Source: Bacteroidales bacterium UBA4893 (GTDB lineage Bacteria > Bacteroidota > Bacteroidia > Bacteroidales > P3). From it: a stretch of 64,000 bases of DNA. The stretch spans positions 54,746 through 118,745 of the forward strand of contig DHCV01000026.1 of the NCBI GenBank assembly GCA_002399025.1, given 5' to 3'. This document shows, in pieces, positions 63,948-64,000 of this stretch (within the stretch, counting starts at the first letter, position 1; every line of letters begins with the position of its first letter). The notes beneath the pieces were generated by a model. That model made no database searches, was not told the origin of the DNA, and saw only the letters and a list, made by a program, of their open reading frames with translations. The position numbers were made by a program, and so were the translations under genes.

Positions 63948-64000
63948 AGAAACATCAAAAATGTAAATAGTAAATCTTAAAAAGTGAAAAGTTTAAATTA

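Overview
The window is AT-rich bacterial chromosome from a member of the Bacteroidota, probably Bacteroidales-like; no finer placement is possible from the sequence alone. The evidence is: no Shine-Dalgarno sites but many TAnnTTTG -7 promoter elements just upstream of genes; a gliding/type IX secretion lipoprotein (gldH) and a secreted peptidase with a C-terminal T9SS-type sorting domain; DUF3822-rsmD and DUF4290-murA gene pairs; an HU-HIG family DNA-binding protein; OmpA-like and beta-barrel envelope proteins; and two TonB proteins. Gene order looks like a core chromosome with short accessory pieces.

Layout. 0.1-4.6 kb: small acidic protein, LpxH-like phosphoesterase, then glyS and rho on the minus strand. 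4.8-10.4 kb: membrane protein, a single-chain NfnAB-type flavin/iron-sulfur oxidoreductase, a rhomboid protease and two envelope proteins. 10.4-14.6 kb: minus-strand operon cca-miaA-ompA-like-O-methyltransferase. 15.1-17.3 kb: serC-serA. 17.4-22 kb: secreted, TPR and patatin proteins, a methyltransferase and a LysE exporter. 22-29.7 kb: ribBA, coiled-coil protein-zapA-6S RNA-rny, metK with a structured leader, and an N-domain-less clpB. 30.4-38.9 kb: sdaA, an O-acetylation cluster (MBOAT plus two AlgX/AlgJ-like proteins, split by tRNA-Arg), CPBP protease, M28 peptidase and tonB. 39.2-44.5 kb: queA-ispD-kinase/RapZ fusion, then a membrane protein-DUF3822-rsmD. 44.6-55.9 kb: second tonB, nucleoside kinase, tcdA, pcrA, DUF4290-murA, uvrC, gldH, purC. 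56-59.8 kb: OmpA-like protein, small protein, peroxiredoxin divergent from oxyR. 59.8-64 kb: repeat-rich spacer, then a minus-strand group of a primase-helicase fusion, HU-like protein and two small unknown proteins.

How genes work together. serC/serA make and sdaA destroys serine. ribBA and metK supply flavin and SAM, which many of the enzymes here use (NfnAB, RsmD, the O-methyltransferase, QueA). rny, rho and 6S RNA act on RNA decay, termination and RNA polymerase. OxyR probably controls the adjacent peroxiredoxin. MBOAT plus AlgX/AlgJ-like proteins probably acetylate an exported polysaccharide.

The most unusual signals are not genes. Four intergenic regions carry degenerate tandem arrays with a strict 21-bp or 22-bp period (two helical turns), built from two interchangeable motif types: TAAAACGAAG-like units and ATGGCAT-centred palindromes. 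The metK leader folds into a nested three-stem element that resembles no SAM riboswitch I can recognise. At the right edge is an 802-residue protein that appears to join an archaeo-eukaryotic-type primase to a superfamily 2 helicase.
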